Shown: one piece after another, positions 1 to 7,013 of the stretch
Layout: every line of letters begins with the position of its first letter
Numbering within the stretch: the first letter of the stretch is position 1
From: Arcobacter sp.
Lineage (GTDB): Bacteria; Campylobacterota; Campylobacteria; Campylobacterales; Arcobacteraceae
Direction of reading: 5' to 3'
DNA: 8,701 bases
NCBI GenBank assembly: GCA_030635995.1
Contig: DAOVXU010000060.1
Span: 1 to 8,701 of the forward strand
Translations under genes and position numbers: made by a program
Notes under the pieces: generated by a model
The model's database searches: none
Told to the model about the DNA's origin: nothing
The model's input: the letters and a program-made list of their open reading frames with translations, nothing else

Positions 1-838
1 AAATCAAATTCTTCTAAATAAGCAAAATATTACTATCAAAGGCAATACTCCAGATATAGTTATTCGATATATTCCTCAATTATATAGACTAAAAAATAAT
101 TTTGATGTTTTTGTTGAAGCTGCAGTTAATATGAAAGCATCATCTATTGATAATAGAATTGTTGCTACAAATATGGTTCAAAATGAATCAGCATTAAATT
201 CTAGAATAAACTTTGATGCTCAAATGAAAATACTAAATTATTTATGGAAACAATTAAAACAACCAAATATTGCACTTCATGCAGGAGAATTGGTTCTTCG
301 CGAATCACCACTTGAACCAATGAGAGATAGAATTAGTAAATCCATATCTTTAGGTCATGCTTCGCGTATTGGTCATGGTGTATCTATTCCTTGGGAAACT
401 AATCCCACAAAAACAATGGCATTAATGAAAAATCTTAATATTGCTATTGAGATTTGTCTATCAAGCAATGATATAATTTTGGGAATTAAAGGAAAAGATC
501 ATCCATTTCCTCTATATAAAGATGCTGGTGTGCCTATTACTATTGCCACTGATGATGAAGGGATATCTAGGTCAAATCTTACAATGGAATATATTAAAGC
601 AATACAAAACTTTAATCTTAACTATGAAGATATAAAATACATAGCACAAAACGGTCTAATTTATAGCTTTCTTAGTGGCGATGGAATATATAAAGCAGAT
701 AGAACAATAAAGAGACAATTTAAAAAATATTTAAGCGACAATAAACCAACCGTTAAACAAATTGGGTTAAAACAATATTTACAAATTATGCTTGAGCGTG
801 ATTTTATCAAACATTCTAAGTTATTTTCAAAACTATAA
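1..838 (+). CDS. Adenosine deaminase-like metal-dependent hydrolase, 5' end missing
   Basis: The frame is open from the window edge (first full codon at base 2) to TAA at 836-838, giving 278 visible residues; the ATG at 131 is internal. Family motifs appear in order: HAGE at visible residues 93-96 (metal His and catalytic Glu), RIGHG at 122-126 (metal/active-site His 125), an IEICLSSN strand at about 150-157, and a TDDEG segment with Asp184-Asp185. These match the C-terminal half of the adenosine/AMP deaminase barrel, which hydrolyses the purine amino group using a bound metal ion. The N-terminal HxH metal motif must lie before base 1. DDEG followed by SRSNLTMEY, and the late YSFL motif, recall longer ADGF-like bacterial deaminases rather than the short TDDP type (from memory). 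Purine salvage is the likely role; exact substrate is uncertain. A terminator-like hairpin follows 20 bases after the stop. Confidence 0.85.
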   Translation, partial: NQILLNKQNITIKGNTPDIVIRYIPQLYRLKNNFDVFVEAAVNMKASSIDNRIVATNMVQNESALNSRINFDAQMKILNYLWKQLKQPNIALHAGELVLRESPLEPMRDRISKSISLGHASRIGHGVSIPWETNPTKTMALMKNLNIAIEICLSSNDIILGIKGKDHPFPLYKDAGVPITIATDDEGISRSNLTMEYIKAIQNFNLNYEDIKYIAQNGLIYSFLSGDGIYKADRTIKRQFKKYLSDNKPTVKQIGLKQYLQIMLERDFIKHSKLFSKL

Positions 839-857
839 ATCTTATAAAAATATCACC

Positions 858-898
858 AATTTAACATCTAATGTTGAATTTATTTCTTTTAATTTTTT
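858..898 (+). terminator. AT-rich hairpin plus T-rich tract after the deaminase gene
   Basis: Bases 858-867 (AATTTAACAT) pair with 871-880 (ATGTTGAATT) around a 3-base CTA loop, giving ten pairs with one G-U. T-rich sequence follows from 881 to 898. The shape and place, 20 bases past the deaminase stop, suit a rho-independent terminator. The stem has only one G-C pair, so it is weak, and the T tract is interrupted by A and C. Confidence 0.45.
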
Positions 899-915
899 AA
901 GTCCTATTTTATAAT
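887..915 (+). promoter_or_regulatory. Candidate promoter ahead of the small-gene cluster
   Basis: A perfect -10 hexamer TATAAT sits at 910-915. At the -35 distance (887-892) there is only TTTTAA inside a T-rich stretch; weak -35 boxes replaced by T-rich upstream sequence are known for Campylobacterota housekeeping promoters. It follows directly on the terminator-like hairpin, which suits a new transcription unit starting here. A start about 7 bases downstream would fall inside the possible ribosome site at 919-924 and leave a very short leader. In such AT-rich DNA a chance match is possible. Confidence 0.4.
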
Positions 916-929
916 AACAAAGGGTTTGT

Positions 930-1204
930 ATGCAAAACAAAATCGTAAAACTAAGTAGTAAAGTTTCAATAATGATTGTCTTAGTTGGTGTACTATACAG
1001 AGAAAAAGAAATGTTCCAATAGATAAACCAGACAAAAGACATAACTACTCTAAAGAGACTGTATCTCAACCTAAAAAAATCATATCTAAAACAAATATTA
1101 AACCAATTGAATCATCAGATAGTGATGATAAATGGGCAAATAATCAAATTTATATTTTAAGTAATTCAAAATTAAAGCCTAATATAGATATAATCTCATT
1201 ATGA
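930..1204 (+). pseudogene. Small single-pass membrane protein gene, apparently frameshifted
   Basis: An ATG at 930, five bases after AAAGGG (919-924), opens a frame with a basic start (MQNKIVKLSSK), then a hydrophobic stretch (VSIMIVLVGVLY) and then TAG at 1020-1022. The -1 frame is open from 962 to TGA at 1202-1204 and reads as a polar, Lys/Ser/Asp-rich tail. Joining them by one base at the A run 1003-1007 gives about 91 residues: short cytoplasmic start, one membrane segment, hydrophilic tail. The tail's TGA overlaps the next gene's ATG as ATGA, typical of translationally coupled genes, which supports the tail frame as formerly or actually coding. The five-A run is not a classic slippery heptamer, so a lost A (mutation, phase variation or sequencing error) is likelier than programmed frameshifting. 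I recognise no family. An antisense frame at 842-1069 is the main alternative. Confidence 0.5.
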
Positions 1205-1701
1205 AATTACAAGAAACAATAAATAAATATTTTAACAGAGAAAATATCATTGATAGTATTAGTAAATATCAATTATATTATCAAATTGGATTAGTTCATG
1301 TTGCTTTGAAATCTACTGAAGATTTAGATGAAACATATAAAAAACTAGATAAATTAAACTTACAAATCAACCCTCAAAAAGTATTTGAATCTGTATATGA
1401 GATTATAGTACATATGTCAAATGAAGATAATTTTGAAGAGGTATTTGAAAAACAATTAAGACTTATATCTTTAGTACAAATGTTGGATGATTTTATAAAT
1501 GCAAATAAAGATATAAAAGATGCAAAATCATTTTCAGATACTATTTATGAAGAGATTAAAAATAACAAACTTTTTAATGAACAGATGCAACAACAATTTG
1601 ATAATGACTATGAAACTGTTGTATCAAATTGGAAACTATCTATTACTGATGCTATTGCTACAGAGATACAAGGTGTAGTTTCAGAAATATTTAAAAAGTA
1701 A
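1201..1701 (+). CDS. Hypothetical soluble helical protein, 166 aa
   Basis: I do not recognise a family. The protein is highly charged and looks almost entirely helical. It has one proline, one tryptophan, no cysteine, no signal peptide and no membrane segment, so it is probably cytoplasmic. Charged amphipathic stretches at about residues 40-75 and 95-135 could pack as a helical bundle. The ATG at 1201 overlaps the stop of the preceding frameshifted frame (ATGA at 1201-1204). No Shine-Dalgarno is visible upstream, so translation may depend on coupling to that upstream frame. The next gene starts nine bases after the stop, suggesting one transcript. Codon use matches the AT-rich surroundings. 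Coding status is well supported by 166 open codons with normal composition; function is unknown. Confidence 0.7.
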   Translation: MKLQETINKYFNRENIIDSISKYQLYYQIGLVHVALKSTEDLDETYKKLDKLNLQINPQKVFESVYEIIVHMSNEDNFEEVFEKQLRLISLVQMLDDFINANKDIKDAKSFSDTIYEEIKNNKLFNEQMQQQFDNDYETVVSNWKLSITDAIATEIQGVVSEIFKK

Positions 1702-1710
1702 ATTAATAGT

Positions 1711-1974
1711 ATGAAAAAATTATCTTTTATAACATTTATATTTTTAACTATATCAACACTAAATGCAGGTATGACTTGGTCTCAACTCTCAAGTTGGGGA
1801 AACAAAACTATAAAACCAGATGTAAAATATAGTATAGAAACAGAAGGATATAATGTAAGAGTATATGAATTTACTCCACTTTCAGATCCTGGTTCTACTT
1901 GTATTATGACTTTTACAAATGAAAAAATGGGTATGTTCTGTTTTGCAAAATCTAAAGATGCATTGAAAAAATAG
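1711..1974 (+). CDS. Small exported protein with two cysteines, 87 aa
   Basis: The start is a typical Sec signal peptide: MKK, then a hydrophobic core (LSFITFIFLTIS) and a likely signal peptidase I site after Ala19 (LNA before Gly20). The mature part, about 68 residues, should be periplasmic or secreted. No lipobox cysteine is present. Cys64 and Cys77 lie in neighbouring probable beta strands (STCIMTF and GMFCF) and could form a disulfide after export. The signal peptide fixes the start at 1711, although no clear ribosome site is seen. The TAG stop at 1972-1974 is directly followed by the ATG of the next gene in the same frame. I recognise no family; binding, enzyme or inhibitor roles cannot be told apart from sequence. 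Confidence 0.68.
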   Translation: MKKLSFITFIFLTISTLNAGMTWSQLSSWGNKTIKPDVKYSIETEGYNVRVYEFTPLSDPGSTCIMTFTNEKMGMFCFAKSKDALKK

Positions 1975-2271
1975 ATGGATATAAAAGAAGATATACTCAA
2001 TACTTTAAAAGCATATAAAATGTTTATATCAAAAGAATCTGAACAAACTAAAGAGATGCTTATCATCTTTAAAGACTTACTTCATAACCAATTAGGTGGA
2101 AATACAAATCCAACTGAGGATGAGATAAAAGAAGCTATAGAACAACTTAAAGATGTGGGTAAAATTACAGCTTTGATACCTTTAGTTATATTACCAGGTT
2201 CTGTAATTGTTATACCACTACTAATAAAACTTGGAAAAAGATACGATATAGATATATTACCAAAAAACTAA
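1975..2271 (+). CDS. Small membrane-associated protein resembling the C-terminal part of LETM1 domains, 98 aa
   Basis: The N-terminal half is charged and helical, followed by PTEDEIKEAIEQLKD at residues 46-60. A hydrophobic segment follows at about 64-85 containing LPG (73-75) and PLLIKLGKRY (81-90), ending in ILP (94-96). The order (T/P-x-E-E-I helix, LKD, hydrophobic stretch with LPG, PLL-x-KLG, ILP near the end) recalls the LETM1-type domain, whose mitochondrial members affect K+/H+ or Ca2+ exchange. This is resemblance from memory, not a search result, and no transport function should be assumed for so short a protein. The ATG abuts the previous stop without a spacer and uvrC begins one base after its TAA, so it is probably co-transcribed with both. 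No Shine-Dalgarno is evident. Confidence 0.65.
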   Translation: MDIKEDILNTLKAYKMFISKESEQTKEMLIIFKDLLHNQLGGNTNPTEDEIKEAIEQLKDVGKITALIPLVILPGSVIVIPLLIKLGKRYDIDILPKN

Positions 2272-2272
2272 T

Positions 2273-4078
2273 ATGGATCTAAAAGAAAAATTACAAAACT
2301 TACCTTCAAATGCTGGGGTATATCAATATTTTGATAAAAATGGACGACTTCTTTATGTTGGTAAAGCTAAAGTTCTTAAAAATAGAGTAAAGAGCTATTT
2401 CCAATTTACACCTACACTATCACCCTCTTCTAAACTTTCAGCTCGTATATATAAAATGATAAGTGAAGTTGAAGAACTTAATTATATAGTTGTACCAAAT
2501 GAAAATGATGCTTTAATACTTGAAAATTCACTTATAAAACAACTAAAACCAAAATACAATATTTTACTTCGTGATGATAAAACTTATCCATATATATACA
2601 TTGATACAAATGAAGAGTTTCCAAGACTTGAGATTACAAGAAAAGTACTTAAAACTAAAGGGATAAAATACTTTGGACCTTTTAGTATAGGGGCAAGGGA
2701 TATGCTTGATAGTATATATGAGATATTACCTTTAGTACAAAAGAGAAGTTGTGTTAAAGGTGGTAAAGCTTGTCTTTTTTATCAAATGAAAAAATGTCTT
2801 GCGCCATGTGAAGATAAAGTATCTAAAGAGGAATATTCAAAACTAATTGATAAAGCATTGATATATATACATAATAAAAATAAACTAATAGCAAGTATCC
2901 AAAATAAAATGGCTCTATATAGTGATAATTTTAGATTTGAAGAAGCTTTAGTGCTAAGAGATAGGATAAAAACTATAGAAAAATCTCAAATAAAATCTAC
3001 ACTTGACTTTGCAAATAATGAAAACTTAGACCTGTTTAGTGTACTTATAAAAGAACAAAGAGCAGTAATAGTAAAAATGTTTATACGAGATGGAAAACTT
3101 ATATCAACTTCTCATAATTTTATAAATACTACAGATATAACATCTATTGAAGAGATATATAAAATAGCAATTATAAATTACTATTCTTCTGATTTACCAA
3201 CTATTCCAAAAGATATTTTAGTAGCAGATAACTTAGAGAATAATATAGAATTAGAAAAATTTATATATACAAAATATAATAAAAATGTAACAATATCAAA
3301 GCCAAAAATTGGTAAAAAAAATGACCTTATAAATGTAGCAATTCAAAACTGTATGAAACTACTTAAAGTAGATAATAACTTATACAATAAAAATTTACAT
3401 ATAACTATTAAAGAACTATTTATGCTTGACAAAGTGTCATATAGATATGAAGCTTTTGACAACTCTCATATTATGGGTCAAGCTACTGTTGGTGCAATGG
3501 TTATTTGGGATGAAGAGAAGTTTATTAAAGAGGATTATAGATTATACAATTTAGACGCTCGTGATGAATATGCTCAGATGAAAGAGATGCTTACAAGAAG
3601 AGTGTTAAAATTTAAAGAAAATCCACCACCAGATGTATGGATAATTGATGGGGGTAAAACACTTTTAACTTTAGCTTGGAATATACTTCAAAGTGTTGGA
3701 GTTACTATAGATATAATAGGGATTGCAAAAGAGAAAATTGATGCAAAAGCAAATAGAAGTAAAGGTAGTGCAAGAGATATTTTATATACAAAAGATGAAG
3801 TATTTAAACTTGAACCATCAGATAAAAGACTTCAATTTATTCAAAGATTAAGGGATGAAGTCCATAGAAGTGCAATAGGATTTCACAAAAAACAAAAAAG
3901 AAAAGAGGATAAACAAATATCCCTACTACAAATAAAAGGGATAGGTCCTGCAAAAGTAACAAAACTTTTAAACTTTTTTGGTACTTTTGAACTAATAAAA
4001 ACATCCTCTTTAGATGAACTAAAAGAGGTGCTAAATGAAAAAGATGCTATACTCTTAAAAAATCACTTTAAAGAGTAA
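2273..4078 (+). CDS. uvrC: UvrABC excinuclease subunit C
   Basis: UvrC makes both incisions flanking a lesion once UvrA/UvrB have loaded in nucleotide excision repair. At 601 residues it is full length (E. coli about 610). The N-terminal GIY-YIG nuclease shows GVY (15-17), LYVGKAK (27-33), Arg38 and Glu84, expected for the 3' incision. Four cysteines (160, 167, 175, 179) match the spacing of the UvrC iron-sulfur site. A UVR/UvrB-binding helix lies around 217-238 (FRFEEALVLRDRI). The RNase H-like 5'-incision domain carries FDNSH (Asp396), IIDGGK (Asp459) and RDEVHR (His531). A helix-hairpin-helix with IKGIGPAK (554-561) closes the protein. The ATG lies one base after the preceding stop with no Shine-Dalgarno, implying translational coupling. 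No key residue is missing. Confidence 0.97.
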   Translation: MDLKEKLQNLPSNAGVYQYFDKNGRLLYVGKAKVLKNRVKSYFQFTPTLSPSSKLSARIYKMISEVEELNYIVVPNENDALILENSLIKQLKPKYNILLRDDKTYPYIYIDTNEEFPRLEITRKVLKTKGIKYFGPFSIGARDMLDSIYEILPLVQKRSCVKGGKACLFYQMKKCLAPCEDKVSKEEYSKLIDKALIYIHNKNKLIASIQNKMALYSDNFRFEEALVLRDRIKTIEKSQIKSTLDFANNENLDLFSVLIKEQRAVIVKMFIRDGKLISTSHNFINTTDITSIEEIYKIAIINYYSSDLPTIPKDILVADNLENNIELEKFIYTKYNKNVTISKPKIGKKNDLINVAIQNCMKLLKVDNNLYNKNLHITIKELFMLDKVSYRYEAFDNSHIMGQATVGAMVIWDEEKFIKEDYRLYNLDARDEYAQMKEMLTRRVLKFKENPPPDVWIIDGGKTLLTLAWNILQSVGVTIDIIGIAKEKIDAKANRSKGSARDILYTKDEVFKLEPSDKRLQFIQRLRDEVHRSAIGFHKKQKRKEDKQISLLQIKGIGPAKVTKLLNFFGTFELIKTSSLDELKEVLNEKDAILLKNHFKE

Positions 4079-4080
4079 GT

Positions 4081-4101
4081 ACATCACTTTAGATGTTTTT
4101 T
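4081..4101 (+). terminator. Weak terminator-like hairpin between uvrC and alr
   Basis: ACATC (4081-4085) pairs with GATGT (4092-4096) around a 6-base loop and runs directly into six T (4096-4101). It lies two bases after the uvrC stop and just before the alr ribosome site. The five-pair stem is weak, so it may only reduce read-through. The ATG at 4093 sits in its 3' arm, which speaks against that ATG being the alr start. Confidence 0.35.
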
Positions 4102-4110
4102 AAAAATTTT

Positions 4111-4116
4111 AGGAGG
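4111..4116 (+). promoter_or_regulatory. Perfect Shine-Dalgarno AGGAGG that decides the alr start
   Basis: AGGAGG at 4111-4116 is the only full-consensus ribosome site I noticed ahead of a gene here. It lies 9 bases before an in-frame TTG at 4126 and downstream of the longer frame's ATG at 4093. It therefore supports initiation at TTG rather than at ATG. Confidence 0.75.
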
Positions 4117-4125
4117 CACTTATAC

Positions 4126-5148
4126 TTGGCTCATGTAGAACTAAACAAACAAAATTTCTTTCACAATCTTGATATTTGTTCAAAACAAGCAAATGGAAAA
4201 GATAAAATTGCAATAGTATTAAAAGACAATGCTTATGGTCATGGTTTAATCGAAATTGCAACTATGGCAAAAGAGTATGGCTTAACAAATGCTATAGTTC
4301 AAAACATAGAAGAAGCACATAAAATAGAAAAATATTTTAAACATATCTTAATTCTTGCTGATACAAAAAAAGAGAGTTTGTCACATAGTTTTCACATAAC
4401 AATCAATACCATCGAAGATATCGCACTTCTAGCTGAAAATACAAATATTCATATTAAAGTTGATACAGGAATGCATAGAAGTGGTATAGCACCAGATGAG
4501 TTACAAAGCACTATAAATAAGGCTATAGAGTATAAATTAAATATTTTAGGAATTTTTACACATTTTAAAAGTGCTGATATTATGGGTAGTGAATATTTTA
4601 CTCAAAAGACCATTTTTAAGGGAGTTATAAAAGAAGCATGTGAAATATGTGCCAAACTAAATTTACCTAAATTTAAGGTACATTCATGTAACTCCTCAGC
4701 TCTATTTAGAGAAACAAATTTCAATGAAGATTTAGCTAGAGTTGGTATAGCCCTATATGGGTATATTGAAAACCAATCTCCACTATTTATTCCTAATTTA
4801 AAACCAGTTTTGTCACTACATAGTTTAAAAATATCTTCAAGAATTTTAAAAAAAGGTCAAAGTGTTGGATATGGTGGAAATTTTACAGCAAATAAAGATA
4901 TGGAGATTTCTACTTATGATATTGGATATGGTGATGGATTTAAAAGATTACCAAAAAATATTACATATGCCACACCAACCAATGAAAATATACTTGGAAA
5001 TATATCTATGGACAATATATCTATAGATAGCATAAAAAATGATATATGTTTATTTGATGATGTTAAAAAATTAGCACAATTACATAATACTATTAGTTAT
5101 GAGATATTAACTTCAATTAATCCTACTATAAAAAGAATAATTGTTTAA
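4126..5148 (+). CDS. alr: Alanine racemase (PLP-dependent), probable TTG start
   Basis: Alanine racemase interconverts L- and D-alanine and supplies D-Ala for peptidoglycan in the cytoplasm. I place the start at TTG 4126, giving 340 residues beginning MAHVELNK, because AGGAGG lies just upstream and the family normally starts a few residues before this strand. The ATG at 4093 would add 11 residues (MFFKNFRRHLY) with no ribosome site. From the TTG start, the PLP lysine is Lys33 in VLKDNAYGHG, VDTGMHRSG lies at about 112-120, the catalytic tyrosine of the other base is Tyr249 in SVGYGG, GYGDGFKR is at 267-274 and the SMDN motif is at 294-297. The C-terminus ends in the usual arginine-containing strand (NPTIKRIIV). 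At 340 residues it is slightly short but complete. The ABC-F gene starts 35 bases downstream. Confidence 0.95.
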   Translation: MAHVELNKQNFFHNLDICSKQANGKDKIAIVLKDNAYGHGLIEIATMAKEYGLTNAIVQNIEEAHKIEKYFKHILILADTKKESLSHSFHITINTIEDIALLAENTNIHIKVDTGMHRSGIAPDELQSTINKAIEYKLNILGIFTHFKSADIMGSEYFTQKTIFKGVIKEACEICAKLNLPKFKVHSCNSSALFRETNFNEDLARVGIALYGYIENQSPLFIPNLKPVLSLHSLKISSRILKKGQSVGYGGNFTANKDMEISTYDIGYGDGFKRLPKNITYATPTNENILGNISMDNISIDSIKNDICLFDDVKKLAQLHNTISYEILTSINPTIKRIIV

Positions 5149-5183
5149 AAATTAATATAAATATAAAAGAGAATTAAAAAAAT

Positions 5184-7013
5184 ATGATACAACTTACAAA
5201 TATTTCAAAAAGTTATGGTGAACAAGAATTATTTAAAAATCTTGATTTTAGACTTGATGCTGGACAAAGAGTGGGATTAGTTGGGAGAAATGGTTCTGGT
5301 AAATCTACACTATTTAAACTAATACTTAATGAAGAACATTATGATGAGGGGGAACTTTCTATCCCTAAAGGCTATAAAATAGGCTCACTTAAACAGCATC
5401 TTGAATTTAGTGAAGATACACTTGTAGATGAAGTTGCACTTGCTTTGGCTGAAGATGATAAATTTTCCATTTATAAAGTTGAGAAGTTTTTATTTGGTCT
5501 TGGATTTACAGCTTCTGATTTAGATAAATCACCACTATCTTTCTCTGGTGGTTTTCAAATTAGAATAAATCTTGCAAAACTACTTCTTACAGAACCAAAT
5601 TTACTTTTACTAGATGAGCCTACAAACTACCTTGATATTTTATCTCTTAGATGGTTGAAGTCATTTTTACGCTCTTTTGATGGGGAAGTTATACTTATCA
5701 CTCACGATAGAGATTTTATGGATGCAGTTTCTACTCATACTATGGGATTAAATAGAAGACAATTATCAATTATAAAAGGTGATACACATAAGTTCTATGC
5801 TCAACTACAAAGCAATGATGAACTATATGAGAAACAAAAACTAAGCCAAGATAAAAAAGTAAAAGAGTTAGAGGAATTTATAGCAAAAAATAAAGCTCGT
5901 GCATCAACAGCAGCACTAGCACAATCAAAAGTGAAACAATTAGAAAAGATGAATAGGATGGATTCTCTTGCATCTGATAATACGCTACAATTTAACTTTA
6001 ACTTTAAAGATACACCTACAAAGGTTTTACTTGATGTAAAAGATTTAGCTTTTGGCTATGACTGCGATAATATACTATTTAAAAATATTTCATTTACACT
6101 TAAAAAAGGTGAAGTTTTAGGGATAATAGGGAAAAATGGTAAAGGTAAATCAACTCTTTTAAATACAATTGCAGGAGAACTAAAACAGTTAAGTGGTACG
6201 GTTAATTATCACACCTCTTCATCATTTGGACATTTTGGACAAACAAATATAGCTCACCTAAATCCAAACAATAATGTAATGGATGAGATATATGTAGCAA
6301 ACTCACGCCTTAGTGAATCAAATGTAAGAAATATTTGTGGAAGTATGATGTTTACAGGGGATAGTGCAAAGAAAAAAATATCTCTACTCTCAGGTGGGGA
6401 AAAATCTCGTGTGATGTTAGGTCAAATTATAGCAAAAAGTGCAAATATACTTTTTCTTGATGAGCCAACAAATCATCTTGATATGCAATCAATAGATGCA
6501 CTAACAACTGCCATACAGAACTTTGATGGCTCTTGTATTATTGTTACACATAGTGAAGCCCTACTTCGTGCAGTTTGTGATAGACTTATTATATTCTCAC
6601 ATAATGGTGCTGATTATTTTGATGGTAATTATGATGAGTTTTTAGAAAAAATTGGTTGGGAAGATGAGATAATTGAGGAGGTTGTAAAATCAATACCAAA
6701 AGTAAATAAAAAAGAAAATAAAAAGTTAAGAACTGAACTTATCAAAGAGAGAAATAAACTAACATCACCACTTAAAAAAGAGGTAGATAAACTTGAAAGT
6801 ACTATTATGAAAATTGAAGAGGAGCTAGAGAATGACCACGAAGATCTTATAAAAGCTTCAAATAGTGGTGATAATTCTGCTGTTATGGATATATCAAGAG
6901 TAGTTACTTCAAAAGAGAAAGATGTAGAAGATAATTTTGAGTTACTTGAAATCTCGCAAACAAAACTTGATGAGATTACTGAAGAATTTGATATAAAACT
7001 AGAAGAGTTATGA
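5184..7013 (+). CDS. ABC-F family ATPase (YheS/Uup-like), ribosome-associated
   Basis: Two ABC ATPase domains are fused without membrane segments, the layout of ABC-F proteins, which act on ribosomes rather than in transport. Domain 1 has Walker A GRNGSGKST (34-42), signature FSGGFQIR (120-127), Walker B LLLLDEP (140-146) and switch His174. Domain 2 has Walker A GKNGKGKST (316-324), signature LSGGEKSR (402-409), Walker B ILFLDEP (422-428) and switch His456. The charged helical linker at about 205-262 corresponds to the ABC-F interdomain arm that reaches the P-site tRNA. The C-terminus from about 505 is a charged coiled coil. The first signature starts with F in place of L, as I recall for E. 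coli YheS. At 609 residues it is near YheS/Uup length. It is most likely a housekeeping translation factor; nothing specific points to antibiotic resistance. The upstream ribosome site is weak (AAAAGAGA). Confidence 0.92.
   Translation: MIQLTNISKSYGEQELFKNLDFRLDAGQRVGLVGRNGSGKSTLFKLILNEEHYDEGELSIPKGYKIGSLKQHLEFSEDTLVDEVALALAEDDKFSIYKVEKFLFGLGFTASDLDKSPLSFSGGFQIRINLAKLLLTEPNLLLLDEPTNYLDILSLRWLKSFLRSFDGEVILITHDRDFMDAVSTHTMGLNRRQLSIIKGDTHKFYAQLQSNDELYEKQKLSQDKKVKELEEFIAKNKARASTAALAQSKVKQLEKMNRMDSLASDNTLQFNFNFKDTPTKVLLDVKDLAFGYDCDNILFKNISFTLKKGEVLGIIGKNGKGKSTLLNTIAGELKQLSGTVNYHTSSSFGHFGQTNIAHLNPNNNVMDEIYVANSRLSESNVRNICGSMMFTGDSAKKKISLLSGGEKSRVMLGQIIAKSANILFLDEPTNHLDMQSIDALTTAIQNFDGSCIIVTHSEALLRAVCDRLIIFSHNGADYFDGNYDEFLEKIGWEDEIIEEVVKSIPKVNKKENKKLRTELIKERNKLTSPLKKEVDKLESTIMKIEEELENDHEDLIKASNSGDNSAVMDISRVVTSKEKDVEDNFELLEISQTKLDEITEEFDIKLEEL

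Noticed and set aside
131..838. Taking ATG 131 as the start of the deaminase
   Set aside because: The same frame is open to the window edge with sensible residues upstream, and the family needs an N-terminal metal motif, so ATG 131 is internal.
1003..1010. Programmed -1 frameshift site in the small membrane-protein gene
   Set aside because: The run has only five A and does not form an X-XXY-YYZ heptamer in the starting frame; a lost base explains it more simply.
842..1069. Minus-strand frame of 75 codons with two hydrophobic stretches
   Set aside because: It needs a TTG start with no properly spaced ribosome site, lies opposite the better supported + strand frameshifted gene, and every other gene is on +. 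Not excluded entirely: it would be the alternative if the + strand gene proves false.
1782..2066. Minus-strand frame of 94 codons
   Set aside because: It lies opposite two abutting + strand genes, one with a clear signal peptide; the hydrophobic, Ser-rich content is what antisense reading of AT-rich coding DNA gives.
4051..4076. Inverted repeat ACTCTT / AAGAGT at the end of uvrC
   Set aside because: A 6-bp stem with a 14-base loop inside coding sequence, no T run directly after; expected by chance in such DNA.
5149..5183. Possible promoter in the spacer between alr and the ABC-F gene
   Set aside because: Only generic AT-rich sequence with TATAAA-like strings and no -35 or extended -10 element; too short and unspecific to call.
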